DNA of 64,000 nucleotides, taken from the NCBI RefSeq assembly GCF_001870435.1, contig NZ_MDDR01000037.1:310001-374000 (forward strand), written 5' to 3'. A program made the position numbers and the translations under genes. This document shows, in pieces, positions 27,705 to 36,401 of this stretch. The notes under the pieces are model-generated. The model had not been told where the DNA came from. It saw only the letters and a list, made by a program, of their open reading frames with translations, and did no database searches. The stretch is from Pseudomonas costantinii (GTDB lineage: Bacteria; Pseudomonadota; Gammaproteobacteria; Pseudomonadales; Pseudomonadaceae). Within the stretch, counting starts at the first letter, position 1, and each line of letters begins with the position of its first letter.

Positions 27705-29192
27705 TCAGAATCGCCAGATCACGTCGACAAAGGCGCGGTGCATGTACGAGTCGACGCCGCTGCCATAGGCATCGCCCGGCTTGAACACGCCGGCACGCAA
27801 ACGCACCAGGGCCGACGGTTCGTCGATCGACTGGCTGAGCGCGGCCGGCAGCAGGCCTTTCTTGAAGTACTTGGTGACCACCAGGTCCATCTCCTGGCCC
27901 AGGTCTTTCTTGCCATCTTCTAGGGGCAGGGACGTGCTGGACAGGATCGCGCCGGTCACGTCATCGGTGTTGTTCTGCACGGCATCGATGCCGTTGCTGC
28001 CCACCGGCTTGTTGCCGTCCACACGCCAGAACTTGTGGTAGACGAGGCTTGCGTCGTAGTCCTCGCGCAGTTGCCAGGAACCGAACAGGCTCATGGACTG
28101 CATGTTGTTCATTTCGCCACGAAACGCCTCGCCGAAGCGATGCACGCGGGACTGGGTGCCGGTCCAGTTCGAACGGTTGCTTTGCAGGCCGTTCTGCTCG
28201 TACTCGGCACTGGCGCGGGAGTAGGCCGCGCCCACTTGCCATTGCGGGTCGAGGCGCAGGCGCACGCCGATGTCGGTGGCCCAGCCGCTCAAGTCGTCGC
28301 TGCGCTTGGCTTGGTCAGGGCGCGAACCGTCGGCCTGCAAGGCGTTGACCTTGTCGCGATTGCCGCGCATGCCGGTGACGCTGGCCCAGTAGTTGACTGT
28401 GTTGGTGTTGCGCCAGTTATACGCATCACTGTTGGCTTCGATGCCGAGCCAGGTCAGGTCGCCGTTTTCGCGTTTGTCCAACGGGTCGGTGGCCACGCCC
28501 GGTTCGGCATAGTCGAGTTTGCCGTCGTCATGGGTGTGGTGACCGCGCAGGCCGATCCACTGCCCCGGCGTCCACTGGTAGGACGCGTCGGCGTAGAAGT
28601 GCTGACGGTCCTTGTCCACTGGCGACAGTTCCTTGAGGTCGGTGCGGTACTCGCTGAAACGTTCGGCGGCGCCGACATTGGCCTTGAGCAAGGTGGTGTC
28701 GAAGGTCCAGTTCAGCGCTTCGATATTGGTGTCGCGCCATTGGCCGTCGTCGTTGCGCAGGCGTTGGCGGCCCAGCTTGAGGATCTCGCCGGGGTAGGGC
28801 GTGAAGCCGCTGTAGCCGACCCAAAATTCCCGCAGGGCCAGGTAGTTCTTTTTGGTCTTGCGGTCGTTGTTGCTCGATTGTTCGGTGCTGTCATCGGAGG
28901 ACTGTTGCAGGGTATCGGTCTCGATGATGTCGCTCGAGGTTACCGCCTGGCCCATGGCGTAGGCGCTCCAGGCGCCGCTTTCGCCATAGACCCACGGGCG
29001 CAGGTCCAGGCCGATACCGTTGACGTCGCCGCCGGGCTTGGTGCCCAGGTCGCGGTCGTCTTCGGATTGACCGGTGATTTTCACTTCAAGGCCGAAGTTC
29101 TTGGCTTCGGTCAGCGCCGCCAGGGTCGGGCACGACCACAGCAGGGCGCAGGTCAGGCCGATGCCGGCCTTGACGAATGGGTTGAGCTTCAT
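27705..29192 (-). CDS. algE: Alginate outer-membrane porin AlgE
   Basis: A 495-residue outer-membrane beta-barrel for alginate export. The signal peptide (about 1-26) is followed by alternating amphipathic strands with aromatic girdles and ends in a terminal aromatic strand, VDVIWRF, as needed for barrel assembly. The length and order match P. aeruginosa AlgE (490 residues, 18 strands). The start overlaps the algK stop by 4 nt. It works with the AlgK lipoprotein for outer-membrane localisation. Confidence 0.95.
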   Translation of the reverse strand: MKLNPFVKAGIGLTCALLWSCPTLAALTEAKNFGLEVKITGQSEDDRDLGTKPGGDVNGIGLDLRPWVYGESGAWSAYAMGQAVTSSDIIETDTLQQSSDDSTEQSSNNDRKTKKNYLALREFWVGYSGFTPYPGEILKLGRQRLRNDDGQWRDTNIEALNWTFDTTLLKANVGAAERFSEYRTDLKELSPVDKDRQHFYADASYQWTPGQWIGLRGHHTHDDGKLDYAEPGVATDPLDKRENGDLTWLGIEANSDAYNWRNTNTVNYWASVTGMRGNRDKVNALQADGSRPDQAKRSDDLSGWATDIGVRLRLDPQWQVGAAYSRASAEYEQNGLQSNRSNWTGTQSRVHRFGEAFRGEMNNMQSMSLFGSWQLREDYDASLVYHKFWRVDGNKPVGSNGIDAVQNNTDDVTGAILSSTSLPLEDGKKDLGQEMDLVVTKYFKKGLLPAALSQSIDEPSALVRLRAGVFKPGDAYGSGVDSYMHRAFVDVIWRF

Positions 29193-30580
29193 AGGGATTC
29201 CTCGCCGTCTTCTTCTTGCAGGGCGTGCAGTTGCAGCGTGCTCTGGGCCAGGGTGCCGCGTGCGGCCAGTTCCTGTTGCACCAGGCGTTGGCCCTGTGCG
29301 CGTTGGTCCGGCGTCAGCGGGGCTTCGAGCAGCGTGGCCAATTCATTGGCCTCTGGCGTGTCCTGGGCTTTAGCCAACTGGCTGAAGACATAGGCGTTCA
29401 ATGGGTCGGGCCGGGTGCCCTTACCTTGGGAAAACAGTTGGGCGATGGCGAAGTCGGCGCTGTTCTGGCCGTTGCGCGCAGCGGTCAGCAAGTGGTCCAG
29501 GGCTTTTTGCGAATAGACCTCTCCCAGGTAGCCACGGCGGTAGATCTGGCCGAGGTAGTAATCGGCGGCCACTTCCTTGCCCACGGCTTTTTCGAAGTGC
29601 GCTTCGGCGGCCTTGGCGTCTGCCGGTACCCACTTGCCTTCGTAGTAGAGCTTGCCCAGCAGCAGTTCGGCGCGGGGCTGGTCAGCGGCGCGGCCGTTGT
29701 CCAGGTACTTCATCATCTGGTCGACGTCACCCAATTCGGGGAAGTCGTAAAGCAGTTGCGCCAGGCTGACCCAAGAGGCCGGGTAGCCGGGGGCAATTTT
29801 TTCCAGCAGGGCCTGGGCGGTTTTTTCGTCGGTCTTGCCCAGGGTCGCATCGCCCAAGACGCGGGCCACGCTGTCGACGCGCTGGGCGGTGACGGCGCCA
29901 CGGCTGTAGCCTGCTTCCATTTGCTTGAGCAGTTCGGCTTGTTTTTCTGGCTGCTGTTTTTTCTGGTAGACCGTGGCCAGTTCGACATAGCAGATATCGG
30001 TGGTGTTCAGCGCTGCCTTGCAGATGCGCTCCACGTCATCCAAGTGCTGGTCGTAGATGTCCTGGGTGCGATACAGCAGCACCTGGGCCAAACCGGCTTC
30101 CGGGTAACCCGCGGCCTGCCACTTGCTGATCTGCTGCTGGGCGTTCACGTTCGGGAAACTGTGCGGGTATTGCAAATACAACATCGCCAGCGGGATCAGG
30201 GTGTTGCCTTCACCATTGGCAAAGGCTTTTTTCAGCAAACCCTCGGCCTCGTGCTGTTCGGCTTCGGTAGCGCCGGGCTTGGCGACCAGCAAGCGACCCA
30301 GGCGTGCCTGGGCACGCGGCGAGGTGTCGGCAGCCGCGCGGTAGGTGGCTTCGGCCCTTTTGACTTGCTCCGGATCGCGGGTGCCTACCTGGATATCGGC
30401 CAGGCCTACTTGGGCCTCGCTGTAACCCAGGTCTGCCAGTTGCTGGTAATTCTGCTGGGCGGTGACGGTGTCGCCACGCTTGAGGGCTTCGTTGGCCAAG
30501 CGCTGGTCGGGCAGACCGGCGCAACCGGTCAGGGCAATGGCCAGCGCCAATGGAACCGGCAGGGATCGAAGGGCGCTCAT
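29189..30580 (-). CDS. algK: Alginate biosynthesis lipoprotein AlgK
   Basis: A 463-residue outer-membrane lipoprotein with lipobox LTGC (cysteine about residue 20). The remainder is built of Sel1/TPR-like helical repeats, such as LQNYQQLADLGYSEAQVGLADIQ-like units and ARLGRLLVAKPGATEAEQHEAEGLLKKAF. It scaffolds the secretion complex linking AlgX and AlgE. The gap to alg44 is 2 nt. The C-terminal tail after residue 440 is acidic. Confidence 0.94.
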   Translation of the reverse strand: MSALRSLPVPLALAIALTGCAGLPDQRLANEALKRGDTVTAQQNYQQLADLGYSEAQVGLADIQVGTRDPEQVKRAEATYRAAADTSPRAQARLGRLLVAKPGATEAEQHEAEGLLKKAFANGEGNTLIPLAMLYLQYPHSFPNVNAQQQISKWQAAGYPEAGLAQVLLYRTQDIYDQHLDDVERICKAALNTTDICYVELATVYQKKQQPEKQAELLKQMEAGYSRGAVTAQRVDSVARVLGDATLGKTDEKTAQALLEKIAPGYPASWVSLAQLLYDFPELGDVDQMMKYLDNGRAADQPRAELLLGKLYYEGKWVPADAKAAEAHFEKAVGKEVAADYYLGQIYRRGYLGEVYSQKALDHLLTAARNGQNSADFAIAQLFSQGKGTRPDPLNAYVFSQLAKAQDTPEANELATLLEAPLTPDQRAQGQRLVQQELAARGTLAQSTLQLHALQEEDGEESL

Positions 30581-30582
30581 GA

Positions 30583-31749
30583 TTAAAGACCCGAAGCCAT
30601 GGCTTTATCGATCAGCCAGTTCAGGGATGGGCCACGGTCGCTGGTCACTTCCACCGGGCGACCGGCGTAGGTGCTGTCCAGCGGCGTATCCGGCTTGATC
30701 TGCACGCGGATATCGGAGGACAGGTCGGCGCTGTTCAGGCTGGTGCTGCTGACGATGGTGCCGGTGCGGATCTGCTCTTCGTCAGCCACCTGGAAGTTCA
30801 CCGCAGTGCCTGGGCGAACATCAGCGAACTGGCGATAGGTGAAGCGCGCTTCAACATTGGCCAGGCTGGTGCGTGGCACCAGTTGGAAGATTACGTCGCC
30901 CTTGCTGGCGTACTGACCGTCGGCGACCAATTGCTGCGCCACGACGCAATCGCAAGGCGAGGTCAGGGTGCCGGTCATTTGCTTGCCGAACAGCTCTTCA
31001 ACCTTGGCCGGTTGCAGTTGTTCTTCGTCCAGATGGCCCTTGAGCACATCGAGCATGCTGGTGCTGAACGTCGCCAGTGGTGCACCTTTGGCGGCAACCG
31101 CATCCCCTTTGATCAGGCTTTGCACAGTGCCGTCGCGCGGCATGGTGACGTTCATGCCGGGTACGCTGACCAGGCCGGCCTGGGCGTGACTGACGAAGTA
31201 CATACCGTAGAGCGACTTGAAGATGAAACCGAAGGCGGTGAGGCCCACCAGGAAGATCGCCAGGCTGAAGGTCACGGCGCGCAGGCGACCGAATGCGCTC
31301 ATGCCGCTGCCGCTGTCTTTGACCTTGCGCGCCTTGGTGAAGTTATCCCGTTGCAGGGTGGCGAGCACGTCGCCCATGGTCACGATGTCACCTGACAAGT
31401 GCGAAGTGATCAGGTGGCGCAGGGTGGAAATGTCCTGGGCGTCGAGGTTCTGGAACTGGCAACCGGTGCGGCCGCTCTGGCGGTCGTAGGAGCGAATCTG
31501 CAACTCCACGTCCATCGCCAGACCGAGGTTATCGATCACAAATTGCAGGCGGCCTTTGTGCACTTCACCGACGGTCAACGGCTGGGTGGCGGTGAACGCC
31601 AGGCCACCGGCGGACAGGTCGATCACCCGTGCTTCGGTCTGGGTGCGGTCGGTGTTGAAGAAGCGCAGCTTGGCCGGGATTTTGACTCGGGCGTGTTGGC
31701 GCTGGGCTTCGGATTCGTGGACAACATTGGCGTTTACTGGGCTGTTCAT
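30583..31749 (-). CDS. alg44: Alginate polymerase co-subunit Alg44 (c-di-GMP receptor)
   Basis: A 388-residue inner-membrane protein. The N-terminal cytoplasmic PilZ domain (about 15-125) shows QRQHARVKIPAKLRF and the DLSAGGLAF motif that together bind c-di-GMP. One transmembrane helix lies at about 155-180, followed by a periplasmic HlyD-like region with TSPCDCVVAQQLVADGQYASKGDVIFQLV. It activates Alg8 in response to c-di-GMP, so polymerisation here should be under c-di-GMP control. AGGA lies 9 nt before the ATG. Confidence 0.95.
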   Translation of the reverse strand: MNSPVNANVVHESEAQRQHARVKIPAKLRFFNTDRTQTEARVIDLSAGGLAFTATQPLTVGEVHKGRLQFVIDNLGLAMDVELQIRSYDRQSGRTGCQFQNLDAQDISTLRHLITSHLSGDIVTMGDVLATLQRDNFTKARKVKDSGSGMSAFGRLRAVTFSLAIFLVGLTAFGFIFKSLYGMYFVSHAQAGLVSVPGMNVTMPRDGTVQSLIKGDAVAAKGAPLATFSTSMLDVLKGHLDEEQLQPAKVEELFGKQMTGTLTSPCDCVVAQQLVADGQYASKGDVIFQLVPRTSLANVEARFTYRQFADVRPGTAVNFQVADEEQIRTGTIVSSTSLNSADLSSDIRVQIKPDTPLDSTYAGRPVEVTSDRGPSLNWLIDKAMASGL

Positions 31750-31786
31750 CAGGGCATTTCCTAGAGTTAATTCAGGCTTGGCAGGG

Positions 31787-33268
31787 TCAGACCATCATCA
31801 GCAGCACGGCGACGAAAATGCTGCCGGCGGAGAAGGTCATGGTCCGAGACGACCAGGTGTTGAACCAACGTTGAAAGCTGGCCAAATCGCGGGTCAGTTT
31901 GGTGTCCTGGCGGGTCCAGGACTGTTGATCAAGGCGGAAGAACACGTAGATCTTCACCAGCGCGCCCATGATCTGGTTGTAATAGAGAATCACCGGGTAA
32001 GCCGGGCCGATCCGGTGGCCGGAGCACGACAGCAACAGGGTCAGGATCAAGCGCGTGATGCCGATCCACAGCAAGTACGCGAGGATGAACGCGCCGCCGT
32101 ATTTGAAGGTGGCGATGAAGGCCACGGTCAGGCCGAGCAGGGAGGTCCACATCGACACGCGTTGGTCGAACAGCACCACGCTGGTGAACAAACCGAGCCG
32201 GCTCACACCCAGACCGAGGGCACGGGAGTTCTGGCGCAGGTTGTTGCCGTACCAGCGGAACATCAGCTTGCGACTGGCCTTGATAAAGCTCTTTTCCGGA
32301 GGGTGTTCCACGGTGTTGATCGCGGCGTCCGGCACGTAGAAGGTGTCGTAACCGAGGCGCATCAGGCTGAACCAGCTGGACTTGTCGTCACCGGTGAGGA
32401 ACTTGAAGCGGCCCAGGCGCCAGTGTTGCAGCGAGTCGCTTTCCACGTCGGCGATAAAGCCCGGGTCGGTGACCACGCTGGCACGGAATACCGACATGCG
32501 TCCGGTCATGGTCAGCACACGTTTGGACAGGGCCATGGAGCACATGTTGATGTGGCGTTGGGCGAAGCGCAGCTTGTGCCATTCGCTCATGATGTAGCCG
32601 CCGCGCACTTCGCAGAACTCGTTGGTGGTCAGGCCGCCGACATTGCCGAACAGCTGGAACCACGGCACGGTCTTGCGCACTACACCTTCGGCAAGCACGG
32701 TGTCGCCGTCGATCACTGCAACCACCGCGCGCTCATCCGGCAGGTGGCGGGAGATGGCGCGAAAACCGAAGGCTAGGCCGTCACGCTTGCCGGTGCCTGC
32801 AATGCGCACGAAGTCGAGCTTCACGTGCTCCGGCGGGTTCATGCGTTCCCACAGGCTTTTCACCAGCAGCTCATCGGACATTTCCACCAACGAGCAGACC
32901 ACGGTCGTGGGGAAGCCGCATTCGATGGCTTCGCGAATCACCGAGCTGTAGACCTGCGCGGTGGTCAGCGCATCGATCCGAAAGCTTGTGACCATCAGGA
33001 ATACATGGGACGGGTCCGCTGACTTACCCAGCTTGCGCACTTTGCGCCGCAGGTGGGGGTAGACCACGTACAGGAACAGCATGCCGCGAAAGAAATGCGT
33101 AGCCCCCATCGAGTAACGCCAGATACCGACGGCGCCAATCAGGAAAATAAAATTCTTCGACTCGGAGTCGAATGTACTCGCCGGTAACAGCAGGGCGAGT
33201 CCCATCAGCAGGCTCAAAAACAACAGCCAGCCGGCCGATTGTAGAAGTAGGTGTTTTAGCTTGGACAT
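31787..33268 (-). CDS. alg8: Alginate polymerase catalytic subunit Alg8
   Basis: A 493-residue GT2-family glycosyltransferase of the inner membrane that polymerises GDP-mannuronate. Two N-terminal helices (about 10-55), a cytoplasmic catalytic domain with VAVIDGDTVL (substrate and metal aspartates), a DVESDSLQHWRLGRFKFLTGDDKSSW region and C-terminal helices are visible. ATG at 33268 is preferred because GGA lies 8 nt upstream; the ATG at 33277 lacks a site. It follows algD with an 81-nt gap. Confidence 0.95.
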   Translation of the reverse strand: MSKLKHLLLQSAGWLLFLSLLMGLALLLPASTFDSESKNFIFLIGAVGIWRYSMGATHFFRGMLFLYVVYPHLRRKVRKLGKSADPSHVFLMVTSFRIDALTTAQVYSSVIREAIECGFPTTVVCSLVEMSDELLVKSLWERMNPPEHVKLDFVRIAGTGKRDGLAFGFRAISRHLPDERAVVAVIDGDTVLAEGVVRKTVPWFQLFGNVGGLTTNEFCEVRGGYIMSEWHKLRFAQRHINMCSMALSKRVLTMTGRMSVFRASVVTDPGFIADVESDSLQHWRLGRFKFLTGDDKSSWFSLMRLGYDTFYVPDAAINTVEHPPEKSFIKASRKLMFRWYGNNLRQNSRALGLGVSRLGLFTSVVLFDQRVSMWTSLLGLTVAFIATFKYGGAFILAYLLWIGITRLILTLLLSCSGHRIGPAYPVILYYNQIMGALVKIYVFFRLDQQSWTRQDTKLTRDLASFQRWFNTWSSRTMTFSAGSIFVAVLLMMV

Positions 33269-33349
33269 AAGTGTCATCCGAAGGTGAAAAAGGCTCCGGG
33301 CTGCAAGCGCTGGGGAAGTACGCCTGCAGCCGGAAACTTGCCGTTGCTG

Positions 33350-34666
33350 TTACCAGCAAATGCCTTCGGTACGGCCAGTGACGCTGGTGGCCTTGGACAT
33401 GAAGCCCACCAGGTCGATCACTTGCTTGCCGTGCGGTGCGCTGTGCGCCAGGGCGCGGAACTTCTCATCACGGTTGCCGAGGATGATCACGTCGGAGTTG
33501 TTGATCACATCATCGAAGTCCGAGTTGAGCAGGGACGACACGTGGGGGATCTTGCCTTCGATGTAGTCCTTGTTCGCACCGTGGACGCGGGCGTACTCGA
33601 CGTTGCTGTCGTAGATGCTCAGGTCGTAGCCCTTGCCGATCAGCATTTCCGCCAGCTCAACCAACGGGCTTTCGCGCAGGTCATCGGTACCGGCCTTGAA
33701 GCTCAGGCCCAACAGGGCGACTTTGCGTTTGTCGTGGCTTTCGACGATGTCGAAGGCGTTCTGCACCTGGGACTCGTTGCTGCGCATCAGCGAGTTGAGC
33801 AGCGGCGCTTCCACGTCCAGGGAGCTGGCGCGGTAGGTCAGGGCGCGCACGTCTTTTGGCAGGCAAGAGCCGCCGAATGCGAAGCCTGGGCGCATGTAGT
33901 ACTGGGACAGGTTGAGGGTCTTGTCCTGGCACACGACTTCCATCACTTCACGGCCGTCGACACCGACGGCCTTGGCGATGTTGCCGATCTCGTTGGCGAA
34001 GGTGACTTTGGTGGCATGCCATACGTTGCAGGTGTACTTGATCATTTCGGCAACGGCGATGTCCTTGCGGATGATCGGTGCGTCGAGTTCTTCGTACAGC
34101 GATTGCAGGACATCGCCGGAAGCTTTGTCGAACTCGCCGATGACGGTCATCGGTGGCAGGTCATAGTCGGCGATGGCGGTGGACTCGCGCAGGAATTCCG
34201 GGTTGACCGCGACGCCGAAGTCGACGCCGGCTTTTTTGCCGGAGCAATCTTCGAGGATCGGGATCACCACGTTGGCCACGGTGCCCGGCAACACGGTACT
34301 GCGCACCACGATGGTGTGGCGGGTGGTTTTGTCACGCAGGACAAAACCGATCTCGCGGCATACCGATTCGATGTAGTTGAGTTCCAGGTCGCCGTTTTTC
34401 TTGCTCGGCGTGCCGACGCAAATCATCGACAGGTCGGTGTCACGGATGGCGTCGGCGAAGTTGGTGGTGCCGCGCAGTCGACCGGTTTCGATGCCCTGGC
34501 TCAACAGCTCGCCCAGGCCCGGTTCAACGATTGGCGATTTGCCTGCATTGATCAGGTCGATCTTATCCTTGGAGATGTCTACGCCGACCACTTCGTGGCC
34601 ACGGGCAGACAGGCAACCGGCACAGACTGCGCCTACGTAACCCAAACCAAATATGCTGATGCGCAT
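33350..34666 (-). CDS. algD: GDP-mannose 6-dehydrogenase AlgD
   Basis: A 438-residue NAD-dependent four-electron dehydrogenase making GDP-mannuronate, the committed step of alginate synthesis. The Rossmann motif GLGYVGAV lies at residues 7-14, and the catalytic cysteine is in FGGSCLPKDVRAL (about residue 268). The length matches P. aeruginosa AlgD (436). It is the first gene of the operon, behind a long AT-rich leader with an AlgU-type promoter candidate. Control by AlgU and further activators is known in the genus. Confidence 0.97.
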   Translation of the reverse strand: MRISIFGLGYVGAVCAGCLSARGHEVVGVDISKDKIDLINAGKSPIVEPGLGELLSQGIETGRLRGTTNFADAIRDTDLSMICVGTPSKKNGDLELNYIESVCREIGFVLRDKTTRHTIVVRSTVLPGTVANVVIPILEDCSGKKAGVDFGVAVNPEFLRESTAIADYDLPPMTVIGEFDKASGDVLQSLYEELDAPIIRKDIAVAEMIKYTCNVWHATKVTFANEIGNIAKAVGVDGREVMEVVCQDKTLNLSQYYMRPGFAFGGSCLPKDVRALTYRASSLDVEAPLLNSLMRSNESQVQNAFDIVESHDKRKVALLGLSFKAGTDDLRESPLVELAEMLIGKGYDLSIYDSNVEYARVHGANKDYIEGKIPHVSSLLNSDFDDVINNSDVIILGNRDEKFRALAHSAPHGKQVIDLVGFMSKATSVTGRTEGICW

Positions 34667-35150
34667 CGCAGTTACCTCTTTGTCATTGAAGACGATTTTA
34701 ATCGCGCCATTAGATGGCTGGAGTTCATGTTTGCAAACGTCACTGATGCCGCGAAAGTTGTGCGAGTAGACGCAGACTTATCACGTGCTGGCATGTTGAA
34801 TAACGAGTGACGAATGAGTGCACTCAAGTTGTGCGTAACGTGGCCTTGTTGTTGGGGCTTGCCCTTAAATGCAGCCTGGCTTCCTGAAAGGCGAGCCTGA
34901 CGCCAGTGTCGAAGAGGCGTGATACAGGCGTTTAGCCTTTGAGTATCAATGCCTTGGGTGTTTTCGCTGACACATTTAGGTAAGCGTTGCCTTGGCCTTT
35001 AGGGGATAGCAACTAATCCTTATCGCCGCCCTCAACTCAATCAGTTGATGATGTAACCCAGCCTTATAAGTTTTTGTGGAAACTTAATTGCTAATTAGGT
35101 TTGCTATGTAAGCCATCTCCTACAGGAACATAGAATTTCGCTACCGGTGG

Positions 35151-35178
35151 TATGAGCGGTGCTTCAGGACGAAGTTCC
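35151..35178 (-). promoter_or_regulatory. Candidate AlgU (sigma-22) promoter of algD
   Basis: On the minus strand GGAACTT (35178-35172) is followed after 16 nt by TCATA (35155-35151). The P. aeruginosa AlgU consensus is GAACTT-N16/17-TCtga, and the algD promoter itself starts GGAACTT. The -35 is exact, the -10 partial. Transcription would start near 35144. Confidence 0.62.
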
Positions 35179-35436
35179 TGCCCGCTCATCTTGTTTGCCG
35201 ACATTTCTTGAAATATTAGAAAAGATGGCACTGGTACTATATTGATAGCACTTGCTATTTAGGCCAGTCGTTATAGGGAGTTGGCGCGCGGGGATAGTTT
35301 TATGCCACCACTGGTTGAAAAAAATGGTGCCACTACGAAAAAATTTCAGAAATGTCGAGTGAAATATTCGTTATGAATGCGTCAAGGTAATTTTACGACA
35401 AATAGATGACTGGTCCGTGATTGGAATACGGACAAA

Positions 35437-35470
35437 AATGTGGGAGCAGGCAAGCCCACTCCCACATTTG
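35437..35470 (-). terminator. REP-type hairpin with T-tract after yaaA
   Basis: Arms AAATGTGGGAG and CTCCCACATTT (35437-35447 and 35460-35470) pair; on the minus strand the stem runs straight into TTTTTGT. It carries the REP core GTGGGAGC and lies 33 nt after the yaaA stop, so it probably serves as its terminator. Confidence 0.7.
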
Positions 35471-35502
35471 ATTTTTAGCGTCCGGGCGTGCGGAGTACGG
35501 CC

Positions 35503-36282
35503 TTATTCCGGCGCGTGATCGCGCAAGAACACCAGGTTGTCCGGCTTGGACTGCTCCGCATTGAAGCGATAACCCTGCACGTCAAACTGCTTGAGCTTGG
35601 CTGGGTCGTTGATGCGTTCTTCGATCACAAAGCGGCTCATCATGCCTCGGGCTTTTTTCGCGTAGAAACTGATGATTTTGTATTGGCCGTTCTTCAGGTC
35701 TTTGAACTCGGTGTTGATGATTCGCGCGTTCAGCGCCGTGCGCTTGACCGCCGAGAAGTACTCGTTGGACGCCAGGTTGAGCAGCACGTCGTCGCCTTGT
35801 TCGGCCAGCGCTTCGTTTAGCCATTCACTGATGCGCGTGCCCCAGAACGCATAGAGGTCTTTGCCGCGGGCGTTGGCCAGTTTGGTGCCCATTTCCAGGC
35901 GATACGGCATCATCAGGTCCAGGGGGCGCAGCAGGCCGTAGAGACCAGAGAGCATGCGCAGGTGGTCCTGGGCGTAGCTGAAGTCGGCATCGCTGAAGGT
36001 TTCGGCGTTCAGGCCGGTGTAGACGTCGCCCTTGAAGGCCAGCAGCGCCTGTTTGGCGTTGGCCTGGGTGAAGGCTGGGGTCCAACTGCCGAAACGTGCG
36101 GCGTTGAGTCCGCCGATTTTGTCGGAGACGTGCATCAACTCGCTGATTTGCGCTGGGCTCAGTTCGCGCAATTGTTCGATCAGCTCTTGGGAGTGGTCGA
36201 GGTATTGCGGCTGGGTGAAGCGCGGGGTTGCCGGCTGGGTCTCGAAATCGAGGGTTTTGGCGGGGGAAATCACCATCAGCAT
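35503..36282 (-). CDS. yaaA: Peroxide stress protein YaaA
   Basis: A 259-residue cytoplasmic protein of the YaaA/DUF328 family. MLMVISPAKTLDFETQP at the N-terminus, GDVYTGLNAETFS near 85, LRMLSGLYGLLRPLDLMMPYRLEMGTKL near 108-135 and FYAKKARGMMSRFVIEERI near 205 are family hallmarks. In E. coli YaaA lowers free iron during hydrogen peroxide stress. The length is typical (about 258). It is monocistronic, with a hairpin terminator downstream. Confidence 0.95.
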   Translation of the reverse strand: MLMVISPAKTLDFETQPATPRFTQPQYLDHSQELIEQLRELSPAQISELMHVSDKIGGLNAARFGSWTPAFTQANAKQALLAFKGDVYTGLNAETFSDADFSYAQDHLRMLSGLYGLLRPLDLMMPYRLEMGTKLANARGKDLYAFWGTRISEWLNEALAEQGDDVLLNLASNEYFSAVKRTALNARIINTEFKDLKNGQYKIISFYAKKARGMMSRFVIEERINDPAKLKQFDVQGYRFNAEQSKPDNLVFLRDHAPE

Positions 36283-36401
36283 GAAGTTGGCTCCTGTAAT
36301 CGTGGGGGGATTCTAGGGGCTCAGGCGATTTGACTCCACCTATGATGGCGATAGGTACGATCCGCTATGATGGGCGGTGACTCTGGAGAGGGAGACCCTA
36401 G

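Larger units (their letters stand above)
34667..35502 (-). promoter_or_regulatory. Long AT-rich algD upstream region
   Basis: This 836-nt stretch has no credible gene. It is markedly more AT-rich than its flanks and contains the candidate AlgU promoter at 35151-35178, leaving a leader of roughly 475 nt before algD. The segment 35180-35430 upstream of that promoter is where far-upstream activator sites (AlgR, AmrZ, IHF) are known in P. aeruginosa. I could not identify an exact AlgR box by eye. Confidence 0.7.

Noticed and set aside
33284..34810. A 508-codon open frame opposite algD
   Set aside because: Complementary to a certain gene, with an improbable composition and no family features.
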